64,000 bases of DNA from Pseudacidobacterium ailaaui (GTDB lineage: Bacteria; Acidobacteriota; Terriglobia; Terriglobales; Acidobacteriaceae). Location: positions 62,001-126,000 of the forward strand of contig NZ_JIAL01000001.1 of assembly GCF_000688455.1 (NCBI RefSeq), read 5' to 3'. The position numbers and the translations under genes were made by a program. The notes under the pieces were generated by a model. The model had not been told where the DNA came from. It ran no database searches and saw nothing but the letters and a program-made list of their open reading frames with translations. Positions 1 through 12,259 of the stretch are shown one piece after another; position 1 is the stretch's first letter, and each line of letters starts with the position of its first letter.

Positions 1-666
1 ACCGACAAGCCCACTAACCAGAAGCAGCGCGACTGGCCGGAGTACAAGACCTGCAAATTCACTACCGAAGCCATCGTCACCGAGGGCAGCGAGAAGGGGG
101 AACTGCGGCGCATCTGCGCGAATCCCGATTGCCCGATTCACCACGCCCGCAAGCAGCGGCCCGCGAACGATGCGGCATTCAAGGCCGAGCAGGAGAAGCG
201 CCGCCACGAAGAAGCCATCGCACAGACAACCGGCCTCCGCGTCCTCAAAGCCATCGGCGATGCGGTTCCGATTCGCCTGATGAAGCGCGACCTGCTCTTT
301 ACCGCCGAACGTCTCACCGCCGCGCTGGACGAGCGCCGCATTGCAATCCTGCTACGGCTTCACAGCGTCGGCAAGGCCAACGGCACCACCGACGCCCCGG
401 CCAAACTGTTTGCGTCCTTTCTCCGCAAGGCCGACGAGGGCACGCTCGGCCGAGTTTTGGTCGAGGTTGCCGTTCTCCAGTCGGCCCACTCGCCGACCGA
501 CGCCCCCAAAGCCCTCCACGAAGCTGCCGAGTTCTACAAGGTGGACGTGGCCGCAATTACGGCCAAGGTCAAGCAAGAGTTCGCGGCGAAAGAGAAGGAC
601 AAAGAGACGAAGAAGGCCGCGCCCAAACCAGCACCCAAAGCCGCCAAGAAGGCCGCAGCAGCGTAA
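1..666 (+). CDS. ParB-like partition protein, C-terminal part (5' end outside window)
   Basis: The frame is open from base 1 to the TAA at 664-666, so about 221 C-terminal residues are visible and the start lies upstream. Near the start is a Cys/His cluster (CANPDCPIHH, about residues 39-48 of the visible part), followed by a helical charged region. The last 30 residues are a Lys/Ala/Pro-rich tail. This layout recalls the C-terminal half of ParB/Spo0J-family proteins carried on integrative elements and plasmids, where a small Cys/His motif follows the DNA-binding part. The catalytic and helix-turn-helix regions that would prove it are not in the window, so the family call rests on resemblance alone. 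A hairpin terminator follows directly, so it is not cotranscribed with hsdM. It fits a mobile island that also carries the restriction genes. Confidence 0.55.
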   Translation, partial: TDKPTNQKQRDWPEYKTCKFTTEAIVTEGSEKGELRRICANPDCPIHHARKQRPANDAAFKAEQEKRRHEEAIAQTTGLRVLKAIGDAVPIRLMKRDLLFTAERLTAALDERRIAILLRLHSVGKANGTTDAPAKLFASFLRKADEGTLGRVLVEVAVLQSAHSPTDAPKALHEAAEFYKVDVAAITAKVKQEFAAKEKDKETKKAAPKPAPKAAKKAAAA

Positions 667-690
667 CCGTCAACCCCGCAAAACCTCATC

Positions 691-720
691 GCGGAGCCGG
701 CAAACGGCTCCGCATTTTTA
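691..720 (+). terminator. Rho-independent terminator after the ParB-like gene
   Basis: A perfect 9-bp stem (GCGGAGCCG at 691-699, CGGCTCCGC at 705-713) with a 5-base loop is followed by ATTTTTA. It sits 25 bases past the stop codon and separates the ParB-like gene from the restriction operon. Confidence 0.85.
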
Positions 721-891
721 TGCTCAGCGCCCGTCTGCCCGCCCTCATTCGCGCTCCCGCCACGGCAGGAGGCCATTTTCCCCCGCCCGACGGTCACGCC
801 CGCGCTGCGGAGCAGCGCACTCTTCCAGAAACAGAATCAGCACCGGCACCAGACTTCCTTGATGCGTGGAATATCATTGGGACACGCCATT

Positions 892-3572
<2,681 letters not shown>

Positions 3573-3576
<4 letters not shown>

Positions 3577-4409
3577 CCCTTCCAGACACTTGGCAAACGA
3601 AGACATTAAAACAATTGGCTTCAATTAACTACGGTAAGTCTCCTGCGCAAATCTTGGATGATTACGGACAGTATCCTGTCCTTGGTACAGGGGGAGAAGG
3701 GCGCCAAGGAAACAACTTCTTGTATGAAGGCGACTCCATCATCCTTGGGAGAAAAGGAACGATTGACCGCGTCTTCTTCGCCTCAGGAAAATTCTGGACA
3801 ATTGACACTGCGTACTACCTCAGCAATTTCGTTGAGGCACTTCCTCGTTGGTTGTTCTACTTCTTACAAACGCAAGTTTTGCGGCAACTGAACGAGGCAA
3901 CAGGCGTTCCGAGCCTAGCCCGCGAGACACTTTACAAAATTCAGATTCCGACGCCACCTGCTATTGAACAAGCCAAGATTGCTGAGATACTTTCGACGGT
4001 GGACCGGGCGATTGAGCAGACGGAGGCGTTGATTGCCAAGCAGGAGCGCATCAAGACCGGCCTGATGCAAGACCTGCTCACACGCGGCATCGACGAACAC
4101 GGCGACCTCCGCTCCGAATCCACCCACCCGTTCAAAGACTCCCCCCTCGGCCGCATCCCAGTCGAATGGGATGTCTGGAGGATTAATGAAATCGCTAAGG
4201 TTTCCTATGGTATTTCGGATGCCATCGATACAGACAACAAAACCGGAATCGCGACGGTCATGCTGACTTGTATTTCAGCTTCAGGCGAACTTAACCTAAA
4301 CCCCAGCCTTCTAGCCTATACCTCCTCAAAGATCATAAGTGGGAGGGATATTCTCGAACCCGGAGATTTACTTTTTAACTGGAGAAACGGCAGCCAGAGT
4401 CACCTCTGA
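3573..4409 (+). pseudogene. hsdS: Type I specificity subunit HsdS, 5' part (truncated by IS21 element)
   Basis: HsdS recognises the target DNA sequence for methylation and cleavage. This part holds the first target-recognition domain (about residues 1-135), the central conserved helical spacer (about residues 136-175, ending LMQDLLTRGI) and roughly half of the second recognition domain. After Leu278 the reading frame runs into the IS element, whose first three bases supply a TGA stop at once. Joining codon 278 (CTC, 4404-4406) to GGG at 6978 restores an unbroken 405-residue HsdS, so the damage is a clean insertion with no other lesion. The 278-residue product keeps one whole recognition domain and the spacer, and might act as a half-subunit dimer. 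Its first codon overlaps the hsdM stop. Confidence 0.9.
4402..4406. repeat. Left target-site duplication (ACCTC) of the IS21 element
   Basis: ACCTC at 4402-4406 is repeated at 6973-6977, immediately outside the two ends of the insertion. Removing the element and one copy restores the hsdS frame, which confirms both boundaries. Confidence 0.9.
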
Positions 4410-4485
4410 TTTTGGCATTCTGGTCTGGCCCAGCCGCGGCAGTTAACTTTGGCCCACCTGAGAGGGTGTTGGCTACGCTTCGAGG

Positions 4486-6051
4486 ATGGGGCGATGGAAG
4501 CGTAGCTGGCTGACCAGGAGGGAGAAGGTGGAGCTTTTCGAACAGATACGCCGGGAGTATGAGTTCGGCGTTGGAACGATCGCGGGTGTGGCGCGGAAGC
4601 TTGGCGTACACCGGCGCATGGTGCGGGAAGCGCTCGGCAGCGCAGAACCCGCAGCCCCTAAGCCCCAGCAGCGGCGGCTTCGCAAGCTGGACGGAGTCAC
4701 CGATTTCATCGATCAGATACTTCGAACGGATATGGCGGCACCGCCCAAGCAGCGGCACACAGCGCGTCGCATCTTTGACCGGCTGCGAAGCGAGCTGCCG
4801 GATTTCAGCGGCAGCGAGCGGACCATACGCGGCTATGTGCAGCGCCGGCGCCAGCAACTGGGCCTTGAGTACCGCGAAGTGTTCATCGCCCAGACCTACG
4901 ACTGGGGATCTGAAGCGCAGGTCGATTGGTACGAGGCCTGGGCGGTTCTGAGTGGCGAGCGGGTTAAGCTGCAGGTCTTCGAGATGCGCTCGATGGCCGG
5001 CGGGGCGAGTTATCACCGGGCCTACACCAACGCCACACAGCAGGCTTTTCTTGAAGCTCATCAGCTGGCGTTCGCCTACTTCGATGGCGTTTTCCGGACG
5101 CTGCGCTATGACAACCTGAAGAGTGCCGTGAAGCGGATCCTGCGCGGTCATCGCCGCGAAGAGACCACCCGGTTCATCGCCTTCCGCTCGCACTGGCGGT
5201 TTCAGAGCGAGTTCTGCAACCCGGCCCGCGGCAACGAGAAGGGTGGCGTGGAAGGCGAAGGCGGCTACTTCCGGCGCAACCACTGGGTGCCACTGCCGGA
5301 AGCTGGCAGCCTGGATGAGCTGAACGCATATCTGGAACAGTGCTGCCGCGATGACCAGAACCGCATCTTGGCCGGACGTTCGGAGACGGTTGGGGCGGCG
5401 ATGCTCACCGAGCAGGCGTACCTGCTGCCGCTCGCGACCGAGCCGTTCGACCTGGCCGAGATCAGCTTCCCGACCGTGGACGGACTGCGCTCGGTGCGTG
5501 TGCGGACCAACCGCTATTCGGTGCCGTTGCGGCCAGGAACGATCGTCGAGGCTCGCGTGAACGCCGACTCGGTCGAGCTATGGCATGAAGGCAAGCGCGT
5601 CGCCCGCCATGAACGCTGCTACAGTCGCCAGCAGCAGATCCTGGATCTGGAGCACTATCTCGATGTGCTCGAACGCAAGCCCGGCGCCTTGGCCGGTTCG
5701 ACGGCTCTGGCCCAGTGGCGCCAGGCCGGGCGCTGGCCAGAGTCCTTCGACCGGCTGTGGCAGGCGCTGAACGTTCGGCATGGCCGCCAGCATGGCGCAC
5801 GGCAGATGATCGAGTTGCTTCAGCTGGGCACTGGCCACGGCTGGGAGCCGTTGCGCTCCGCCGTGGAACAGGCGCTCACGCTTGGCTGCCATGATGTAGC
5901 CGCCATCCGCCACTTGATGCTGGCGGGACATCTTGATCGTCCCACAGTGATGTCCGTCGATATCGGCCCGCTTGCCCGTTACGAACGGCCGATGCCGGTG
6001 ATGACCAGCTATGACCAGTTGCTGAGCCACTCGGCGGAGGTGACGGCATGA
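4486..6051 (+). CDS. istA: IS21-family transposase IstA
   Basis: This is the DDE transposase that cuts and joins the IS21 ends; 521 residues, a usual length. The N-terminal region (about residues 1-60) holds a helix-turn-helix ([19 protein letters not shown] then [10 protein letters not shown]). The retroviral integrase-like core follows, with likely catalytic residues Asp147 (in QVDWYEA), Asp209 (in YDNLKSAV) and Glu256 (in NEKGGVEGE). The C-terminal third is the usual IS21 Mu-transposase-like domain. The stop overlaps the istB start (ATGA) by 4 bp, the normal arrangement for coupled expression. The reading frame is intact. Confidence 0.95.
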   Translation: MGRWKRSWLTRREKVELFEQIRREYEFGVGTIAGVARKLGVHRRMVREALGSAEPAAPKPQQRRLRKLDGVTDFIDQILRTDMAAPPKQRHTARRIFDRLRSELPDFSGSERTIRGYVQRRRQQLGLEYREVFIAQTYDWGSEAQVDWYEAWAVLSGERVKLQVFEMRSMAGGASYHRAYTNATQQAFLEAHQLAFAYFDGVFRTLRYDNLKSAVKRILRGHRREETTRFIAFRSHWRFQSEFCNPARGNEKGGVEGEGGYFRRNHWVPLPEAGSLDELNAYLEQCCRDDQNRILAGRSETVGAAMLTEQAYLLPLATEPFDLAEISFPTVDGLRSVRVRTNRYSVPLRPGTIVEARVNADSVELWHEGKRVARHERCYSRQQQILDLEHYLDVLERKPGALAGSTALAQWRQAGRWPESFDRLWQALNVRHGRQHGARQMIELLQLGTGHGWEPLRSAVEQALTLGCHDVAAIRHLMLAGHLDRPTVMSVDIGPLARYERPMPVMTSYDQLLSHSAEVTA

Positions 6052-6827
6052 AGGCATCGACCGAGAACCTGGAACAAGCCGCGGTCCAGCAGCAGTGCCG
6101 GTCCCTGCGCCTGCCCGCGGTTGCCGAACAGTGCGCACCGCTGGCCGACGTTGCCACCAAACAACGGCAGACTTATCTCCGCTACCTTGAAGCTCTGCTC
6201 ACCGCCGAGTTGGAAGAGCGCGAACGCAACACCATCGCCCGGCGTATCAAGGATGCTCGCCTGCCGCGCATGAAGACGCTCGATGAGTTCGACTTCAGCA
6301 AAGCACCGCAAGTACCCGCAACCAAGATCCACGAGTTGGCCAACGGCGGCTATATCGAACGCGCCGAGCCGGTGATCCTAATCGGCGACTGCGGGACCGG
6401 GAAAACGCATCTGTTAACTGGCCTGTGCGTGGCTGCCTGCAGGCAGAAGCGCCGCGTACGGTTCGCCACCGCGGCGGCTCTGGTGAACGAACTGGTCGAG
6501 GCCAAGCAGCAACTGCAACTTCGCCGCGTGCTGGCACGCTGGGAACGCTATGATCTGATCGCTATCGACGAGGTTGGCTATGTGCCGATGGCTGAACTAG
6601 GCGCCGAGTTCCTGTTCCAGGTCATCGCCGAGCGGGCTGAAAAGGCGGCGGTCATCCTCACAACCAACCTGCCCTTCTCCGAGTGGACCCAGGTGATCCC
6701 CAACGCCCGCCTCTGCAAGGCGCTGCTGGACCGGATCACGGATCGCGCCCACATCATCGAAACCGGCGCCGACAGCTACCGCTTCCGGCGAACGGTCGAG
6801 AAAGGACGGGTCAAACCTGCGGGCTAA
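6048..6827 (+). CDS. istB: IS21-family helper ATPase IstB
   Basis: IstB is the AAA+ ATPase, related to DnaA and DnaC, that selects target DNA and stimulates the IstA transposase. The 259-residue protein has a Walker A motif (GDCGTGKT, from residue 113) and a Walker B motif (LIAIDEVGY, about residue 170), then the sensor region [11 protein letters not shown]. The length and motifs are normal for the family. It overlaps istA by 4 bp and is the last gene of the element. A strong stem-loop follows at 6839-6881. Confidence 0.95.
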   Translation: MKASTENLEQAAVQQQCRSLRLPAVAEQCAPLADVATKQRQTYLRYLEALLTAELEERERNTIARRIKDARLPRMKTLDEFDFSKAPQVPATKIHELANGGYIERAEPVILIGDCGTGKTHLLTGLCVAACRQKRRVRFATAAALVNELVEAKQQLQLRRVLARWERYDLIAIDEVGYVPMAELGAEFLFQVIAERAEKAAVILTTNLPFSEWTQVIPNARLCKALLDRITDRAHIIETGADSYRFRRTVEKGRVKPAG

Positions 6828-6838
6828 TCGCCGCCCCC

Positions 6839-6881
6839 GCTGGGCTTCGGGCTTCCGCTACGCTCCAGCCCGAAGCCCAGC
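6839..6881 (+). terminator. Long stem-loop downstream of istB
   Basis: A perfect 15-bp inverted repeat (GCTGGGCTTCGGGCT at 6839-6853 and its complement at 6867-6881) encloses a 13-base loop, 11 bases after the istB stop. There is no T-run behind it, so it is not a classical Rho-independent terminator, but it could stop or stabilise the IS transcript. Confidence 0.5.
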
Positions 6882-6972
6882 GCATCTCCATCCCTCTACG
6901 CTGTCCAGCAACTTGCCCCAAGTGGGCCAAAGTTAACTGCCACAGCTGGGCCAAGAAAACTTGCCAAACGCA

Positions 6973-6977
6973 ACCTC
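6973..6977. repeat. Right target-site duplication (ACCTC) of the IS21 element
   Basis: Second copy of ACCTC, directly after the right inverted repeat. The hsdS frame resumes at GGG 6978. Confidence 0.9.
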
Positions 6978-7361
6978 GGGAAAACCGCATATTTCGACAG
7001 CACTGAAGTATTTACTCATGTTGGTTTTTTACTCAAGATCAGAACGCTTAGAAGTAAATGCGATCCAAGGTACCTATGGTTTTTGATGAACTCAATGAAA
7101 TCCAACGGCTATTTTCTAACCGCGAAGATTCAAGTAAACAACACCTTCAATAGCGGTGAACTCAACGCGGTTTTTGTTGCCTTGCCACCACTGGCCGAAC
7201 AACAGGTAATCAAGAACCATCTGGATTCAGCCGAGGCGGCAATCAGGCAGTCACGTTTGGAACTCCATAAACTTGGCGACATTAAGACCGCACTCATGCA
7301 AGACCTGCTCACCGGCAGGAAGCGCGTTACTCCCCTACTGGAATTGGAACTTGCCCAATAA
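6978..7361 (+). pseudogene. hsdS: Type I specificity subunit HsdS, 3' part
   Basis: This is the remaining 127 codons of hsdS, in frame with the 5' part once the IS is removed. It begins GKTAYFDSTEVFTHVGFLLK, the continuation of the second recognition domain, and ends with the distal conserved helical region (PPLAEQQVIKNHLDSAEAAI, then LMQDLLTGRKR). The repeat of LMQDLLT in both halves is the usual internal symmetry of HsdS. The first in-frame ATG is at 7083, which would give only about 92 residues covering the C-terminal helices, so separate expression is doubtful. The DUF262 gene begins 12 bp downstream. Confidence 0.9.
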
Positions 7362-7373
7362 GAGAGGAAGAGA

Positions 7374-9134
7374 ATGCCGAACAAGAACGAGATCAAGAGC
7401 GAAAAGATTCTGGTCAAGGATGTCTTCTCGACCATGTGGTTCCGTATCCCGGAGTATCAGCGCCCCTACATCTGGGGAAAGGACGAGGTTAACGAACTGC
7501 TCGATGACCTGACCTTCGCCAGCAAGGACAAGCCCGACAGCGAATACTTCCTCGGCTCGTTCGTCTTCCAGTTCAAACAGGCACATTCCGAGCAGGAGTT
7601 CAATGAGAATGACCTGCTCGACGGCCAACAACGCATGACGACTCTATTGATGCTGCTGGCCTGCATCCGTGACGCAGCTACGAATCAGCTCGCCAAAAAC
7701 AGTTGCCAGAGTCGAATCTACCAACAAGGCGACCCTTTCTCAAGGATTCCTGAGCGAAACCGTCTTATCTTCGCTATTCGCGAAGACGTGCAGGAATTCG
7801 TAGAAATCTACGTGAAAACACCGGGAGGGACCAACAAGACTGAGGAACTCGAAAAACTCACCAAATCGCAAGCGGACACTTCAATACAAAACATGGCGCG
7901 GGCCATTCTGGAAATTCGGCAATTTCTTGGGAATCCTGAAAATGGCATCACGCCAGAAGAGCTTTTGACCTTCCTACTCAATAATGTCCTGTTCATCTAC
8001 GTCGCTACGCAGGATCTGGAAGACGCCTTTCGTCTGTTCACGATTCTGAATGATCGCGGCGTTCCATTGCGCAATAGCGATATCCTGAAATCGCTCAACC
8101 TCGGAGAACTGGACAAGGATAGCGACAAGATTAAATATGCAAAGCTGTGGGAGGAGGCCGAGAGTTCGCTGGGCGACGACTTTGACCGATTCCTGAACCA
8201 CTTGCGCACGATTTTGGTTAAAGACAAAGCTCGCCTGAGCTTGCTGCAGGAATTCGAAGATAAGATTTACTACCCCAAGGAGAGGGAAAAGGCAACTGGA
8301 CAGAAGAAGCCTGCTCTGCTGAAGAAGGGCAAAGAGACCTTTCAGCTTGTTGAGCGATATCTGAAGCATTACAACGATCTTCTCGGCGGCGGAAACTACG
8401 AAGAGACCGGGAACTCCTTCAAGTTCGACAACCTGGTCAAAGTAATGCTGACTGGTTTGCCTTCAAGTGATTGGGTGCCTCCACTGCTCCTTTACTACGA
8501 CAGATTTGGATACCTCGGACTGCTGGACTTCCTTATTGAGCTGGATAGGAAATTCTCTGCTGATTGGATGACTCAACTAACTCCAACCGAGCGCATCGAG
8601 AACATGAATCAGGTGATTCGGGTTGTCGAAGGTGCTGAATCAGCAAAGGCTGTGCTCGCGAATGCCTGTTTCCAATTCGATGCGGCCGGCCTGATGCGCA
8701 CTGTGAGCGGTACGGTATACGGCAGAAAGTATACGCGCTACCTATTACTGAAGTTGGACTTCATTTATAGCGACCCAGGCCAGTTGATGTCGATTCAAAC
8801 GCCCTCTGTCGAACACATTCTGCCTCAAACACCCAAAGAAGATAGCCAGTGGGTCATTGACTTCACAGAGCAGCAGCGTGACGAGTGGACAGACAAGCTG
8901 GGCAATCTTGTTCTGATCACGCGGGCAAAGAACTCATCCCAAGGACGCCTGAATTACAAGCACAAGAAAGCAAAGTATTTCAATGGCTCCATCACAACTT
9001 GCCCAAATTCCCTGCGGGTGTTGCAGAACAGTCAGTGGACGATGGCAGAGTTGGTGGATAACCACAAGAAAGTGTTGGGCGCTCTAGCGACGAATTACGG
9101 GATTCAGATTACGCAGGTTGAAAGCGCGCAATGA
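7374..9134 (+). CDS. DUF262/DUF1524 (GmrSD-like) nuclease-type protein within the type I R-M operon
   Basis: This 586-residue protein has the two-part layout of GmrSD-type modification-dependent restriction enzymes. The N-terminal DUF262 domain has FRIPEYQRPYIWGKDEV (about residue 22) and the DGQQR motif (from residue 83), which in this family serves nucleotide binding and hydrolysis. The C-terminal DUF1524 domain carries an HNH-like nuclease signature: EHILPQ (Glu480-His481) followed by LGNLVLITRAKNSSQG. It starts 12 bp after hsdS and overlaps hsdR by 4 bp, so it belongs to the operon and is probably produced with it. Such proteins (GmrSD, BrxU) attack phage DNA with modified cytosines, which a type I enzyme may fail to cut. 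That role is inferred from family and position, not shown. Confidence 0.85.
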   Translation: MPNKNEIKSEKILVKDVFSTMWFRIPEYQRPYIWGKDEVNELLDDLTFASKDKPDSEYFLGSFVFQFKQAHSEQEFNENDLLDGQQRMTTLLMLLACIRDAATNQLAKNSCQSRIYQQGDPFSRIPERNRLIFAIREDVQEFVEIYVKTPGGTNKTEELEKLTKSQADTSIQNMARAILEIRQFLGNPENGITPEELLTFLLNNVLFIYVATQDLEDAFRLFTILNDRGVPLRNSDILKSLNLGELDKDSDKIKYAKLWEEAESSLGDDFDRFLNHLRTILVKDKARLSLLQEFEDKIYYPKEREKATGQKKPALLKKGKETFQLVERYLKHYNDLLGGGNYEETGNSFKFDNLVKVMLTGLPSSDWVPPLLLYYDRFGYLGLLDFLIELDRKFSADWMTQLTPTERIENMNQVIRVVEGAESAKAVLANACFQFDAAGLMRTVSGTVYGRKYTRYLLLKLDFIYSDPGQLMSIQTPSVEHILPQTPKEDSQWVIDFTEQQRDEWTDKLGNLVLITRAKNSSQGRLNYKHKKAKYFNGSITTCPNSLRVLQNSQWTMAELVDNHKKVLGALATNYGIQITQVESAQ

Positions 9135-12100
9135 TCAACGAACGGTTAGCAAAAGAACTGAAGCTCGACGAGCGGAACCACGTCGAGAAGCCTCTGCTGG
9201 ACCAGTTGCATGGGCTGGGCTGGACGATCAAGGATCTCGACAGCAAGCAGCATCCTGAAGACACCGGCCGGGAGAGCTTTACCGATGTTGTTCTGCTTCC
9301 CATTCTGCGCCGGCAGTTAAAGGCGATCAACGACTGGCTGGAAGACGACCAGATGGACGAGGTGGTGAAGCAGCTCACGGCCAGCTTTCCATCGACGAGC
9401 CTGATCCAGAACAACCGTCATGTCTTCAACCTGCTCCAGGAGGGCACCAGCGTCAGCGAAAACCGCAAGACGGGCGAAAAAAGCCCAACGGTGCGCTTCA
9501 TCGACTTTGCGCATGGGGAAAACAACGACTTTCTTGCCGTTTGCCAGTTCAAGGTGTGCATCCTCGGCACGGAGCACCACATCATCCCGGACATTGTTCT
9601 GTTTCTAAACGGGCTGCCGGTGGTGGTGATCGAGTGCAAGTCGCCGAAGGTGAAGGAGCCGATTCCGGAGGCTATTGAGCAACTGCTCCGCTACAGCGAG
9701 CAGCGCGGCAGCAAGGGCGAAGGCAGCGCCCCGCTCTTTTACTACAACCAGTTCGTCGTTGCCACCTGTCGCCAGGAGGCCAAGTTCGGCACCATCACCA
9801 CGCACAGCGAAAAGCACTTCTATCGCTGGTCCGATCCCTTTCCCCGAACCGTTGACGAACTGGAGCACGGCGGCACGAGCCCCAACGACCAGCAGCGGCT
9901 GGTGGCCGGGATGCTTGCGCCGGACAACTTGCTGGACATCATCCGCACCTTCACGCTCTTCTCAACCAACGACAAAGGCGAGACGATCAAGATCGTCGGG
10001 CGCTATCAGCAGTTCCGCGCAGTAAAGCTGGCCGTGAAGCGCCTGAAGGAAGGCAAGACGCCACGCGAGCGCAGCGGCATTATCTGGCATACGCAAGGCT
10101 CCGGCAAATCGCTGACCATGATGTTCATGGTGCGCGAGATGTACCGGCATCCTGAGCTGTCGCAATGGAAGGTTGTCTTTATAACCGATCGGACCCAGTT
10201 GGAGGAGCAGCTTTCCGATACCAGCCAGAGCATCGGCTACACGGTGAAGGTGGCCGACAGCATTAAGAAGCTCAAGGAGCTGCTTGCCACCAACTCGTCC
10301 GATCTGGTGATGGCCATGATCCACAAGTTCCGTGAAGCAGATTTGACAGAGACCTTCCCGGAGTTGAACACCAGCCCGCATATTCTGGTGATGACCGACG
10401 AGGCGCACCGCTCGCAATACAACATGCTGGGAGCGAATCTCGACAAGGCGATCCCGAACGCGACGCGCATTGGCTACACCGGAACGCCGATTGAGAAGAC
10501 GGAGCGCGTTTTTGGCGATTACATCGACAAGTACACAATGCGCCAGTCGATTGAGGACGGCGTAACGCTGCAAATCGTCTATGAAGGCCGCACCCATAAA
10601 GCGGGAGTGACCGATGCCCTGGGCATGGACATTGCCTTTCACGATGTATTCAGGGATTACACGCCGCAGGAGTGCGTCCAGATTCTCGGCTACGGTTCGC
10701 GCGATGCGTACCTTGAGGCCAAGGAGACAATCAAGGCAAAGGCAAGAGACATGATCGCCCATTACGTCGAGCACGTCTTTCCGAATGGCTATAAAGCACA
10801 GATTGTGGCCACTTCACGGGAGGCAGCCGCGCGCTACAAGGAACACGTGGATGCGGCGCTCGCCGAAACGATCGCAGAATTGAAGAAGGCGAATCCAAGG
10901 GAAATTGACATTGCTTTGCTGGAGCGGATGAAGACCGATGTGGTCATTTCCGGCAGGCAAAACGATACCCAGGACCTTGCTCCGTACACCGACGCATCCA
11001 GGCACAAGACAACCATCAAAAGCTTCAAGCTGCCCTTCGGCGCGGAAGATGAGGGCGTGAATGGCGATGTCGGTATCGTGATCGTCACCAATATGCTGCT
11101 CACGGGCTTCGATGCGCCCATCGAGCAGGTGATGTATCTGGACAAGGTCATCGTTGCTCACAGCTTGCTCCAGGCGATTGCCCGGGTGAATCGCGTTGCC
11201 GGCGCGGCTAAAGAGAAGGGCTTTGTCGTCGATTACGTGGGTGTTGGACACCACTTGAAAAAGGCCCTCGACACCTATGACGAGCGTGAACAGAAAGAAA
11301 TGCTGAACACGCTGAGCTTTCCGGAAGAAGAACTTAGGGCGCTGAGGGCAAGCAGAGACGCAGTCATGGAATTTCTCAACAAGAACGGCCTGACTGATCT
11401 GACGGACCACGACGCATTCTTCGATCTCTTCTATGACGAAGACCTGCGGTTTGAATTCATGACGCTCTTCCAAACATATACGCGATGCCTGAACGTAGTC
11501 TTTCCCGCCAAGGAAGCGTTGGGCTTCATGCCAGAATATGAAGCGCTTGCGGAGGTCAATGTCCTTGCGGGAAAACATTGCAGGGATGCGCGGCTGAGCA
11601 TGAGGGGCATCCCTCCGAAACTTCGGAAAATTACTGATGCCTTTCTTGAGTCGCAGGGAATCCAAGTAAAAGTTGAGCCTATCTCAATCCTGGATGAAGA
11701 TTTCCAAAAAGACGTTAGCAGCCGGACCCGGACGAAGACAAAAGCAGCAGAGATAGAGCACGCCATTCGTCACCATCTTGATGTTGAATTGAATGACGAC
11801 CCAGACCTGCGGGCTTCGTTTGCAGAGGCGCTCCGCTTGATTCTTGCGGAGTTCCAGGACAACTGGAATAAGGTTTATGAGGAGTTAGAAAAACTTCGAC
11901 TGCGGATTATCAATGCCGCAAAAGAGCCGACATATGGCTTGCACCGCAAGAAGCAAATGCCATTCTTCCGAGTACTCAAAAAGGAGATTTATGGTGAAGC
12001 CGAGCTGGACGACGATTCAATCTCTGCACTCGTTTCGCTTACACAGCAAGTCTTCGGAGAAGTCGAGCGCGAGTTGAAGCTGACGGGGTTCTGGGAGAGC

Positions 12101-12259
12101 ATACCTGCGCGAAACAAACTGAGGGCAGACATTCAGAGAACGCTTCTACAAACAGAGTTTTCCAGGCTGCCAGGGATCGTGCAAAACCGGACCCACATCG
12201 TTAGCCGAATTATGGAAATCGCCGAGAAGAACAGCGACGCGATTCTATACGCCGCATGA
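9131..12259 (+). CDS. hsdR: Type I restriction endonuclease, motor/nuclease subunit HsdR
   Basis: HsdR translocates DNA with ATP and cuts it away from the recognition site. The 1,042-residue protein has an N-terminal PD-(D/E)xK nuclease (Asp154 in DIVLFLNGLP, Glu168 and Lys170 in VIECKSP). The SF2 helicase core follows: Walker A in HTQGSGKS (from about residue 321), DEAH near residue 423, motif III GYTGTPI, and motif VI QAIARVNR. A C-terminal helical region (about residues 740-1042) would bind the HsdM/HsdS core. The reading frame is intact and of normal length. It overlaps the DUF262 gene and the metallopeptidase gene by 4 bp each. Because hsdS is broken, HsdR may have no partner to direct it unless a half-HsdS or another specificity subunit works with it. 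Confidence 0.95.
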   Translation: MINERLAKELKLDERNHVEKPLLDQLHGLGWTIKDLDSKQHPEDTGRESFTDVVLLPILRRQLKAINDWLEDDQMDEVVKQLTASFPSTSLIQNNRHVFNLLQEGTSVSENRKTGEKSPTVRFIDFAHGENNDFLAVCQFKVCILGTEHHIIPDIVLFLNGLPVVVIECKSPKVKEPIPEAIEQLLRYSEQRGSKGEGSAPLFYYNQFVVATCRQEAKFGTITTHSEKHFYRWSDPFPRTVDELEHGGTSPNDQQRLVAGMLAPDNLLDIIRTFTLFSTNDKGETIKIVGRYQQFRAVKLAVKRLKEGKTPRERSGIIWHTQGSGKSLTMMFMVREMYRHPELSQWKVVFITDRTQLEEQLSDTSQSIGYTVKVADSIKKLKELLATNSSDLVMAMIHKFREADLTETFPELNTSPHILVMTDEAHRSQYNMLGANLDKAIPNATRIGYTGTPIEKTERVFGDYIDKYTMRQSIEDGVTLQIVYEGRTHKAGVTDALGMDIAFHDVFRDYTPQECVQILGYGSRDAYLEAKETIKAKARDMIAHYVEHVFPNGYKAQIVATSREAAARYKEHVDAALAETIAELKKANPREIDIALLERMKTDVVISGRQNDTQDLAPYTDASRHKTTIKSFKLPFGAEDEGVNGDVGIVIVTNMLLTGFDAPIEQVMYLDKVIVAHSLLQAIARVNRVAGAAKEKGFVVDYVGVGHHLKKALDTYDEREQKEMLNTLSFPEEELRALRASRDAVMEFLNKNGLTDLTDHDAFFDLFYDEDLRFEFMTLFQTYTRCLNVVFPAKEALGFMPEYEALAEVNVLAGKHCRDARLSMRGIPPKLRKITDAFLESQGIQVKVEPISILDEDFQKDVSSRTRTKTKAAEIEHAIRHHLDVELNDDPDLRASFAEALRLILAEFQDNWNKVYEELEKLRLRIINAAKEPTYGLHRKKQMPFFRVLKKEIYGEAELDDDSISALVSLTQQVFGEVERELKLTGFWESIPARNKLRADIQRTLLQTEFSRLPGIVQNRTHIVSRIMEIAEKNSDAILYAA

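Larger units (their letters stand above)
4407..6972 (+). mobile_element. Complete IS21-family insertion sequence (2,566 bp)
   Basis: The element carries the two-gene istA-istB set typical of the IS21 family. Its ends are 49-bp imperfect inverted repeats (4407-4455 and 6924-6972) that match at about 38 of 49 positions and share the inner block GCAGTTAACTTTGGCCC. The outer bases start with TG, as in many IS elements. A 5-bp target duplication flanks it, within the range known for IS21 (4-8 bp). Both genes are open and keep their motifs, so the element may still be active. It inserted into hsdS in the same orientation as the operon, so its own transcripts could feed into the downstream genes. 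Confidence 0.95.
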
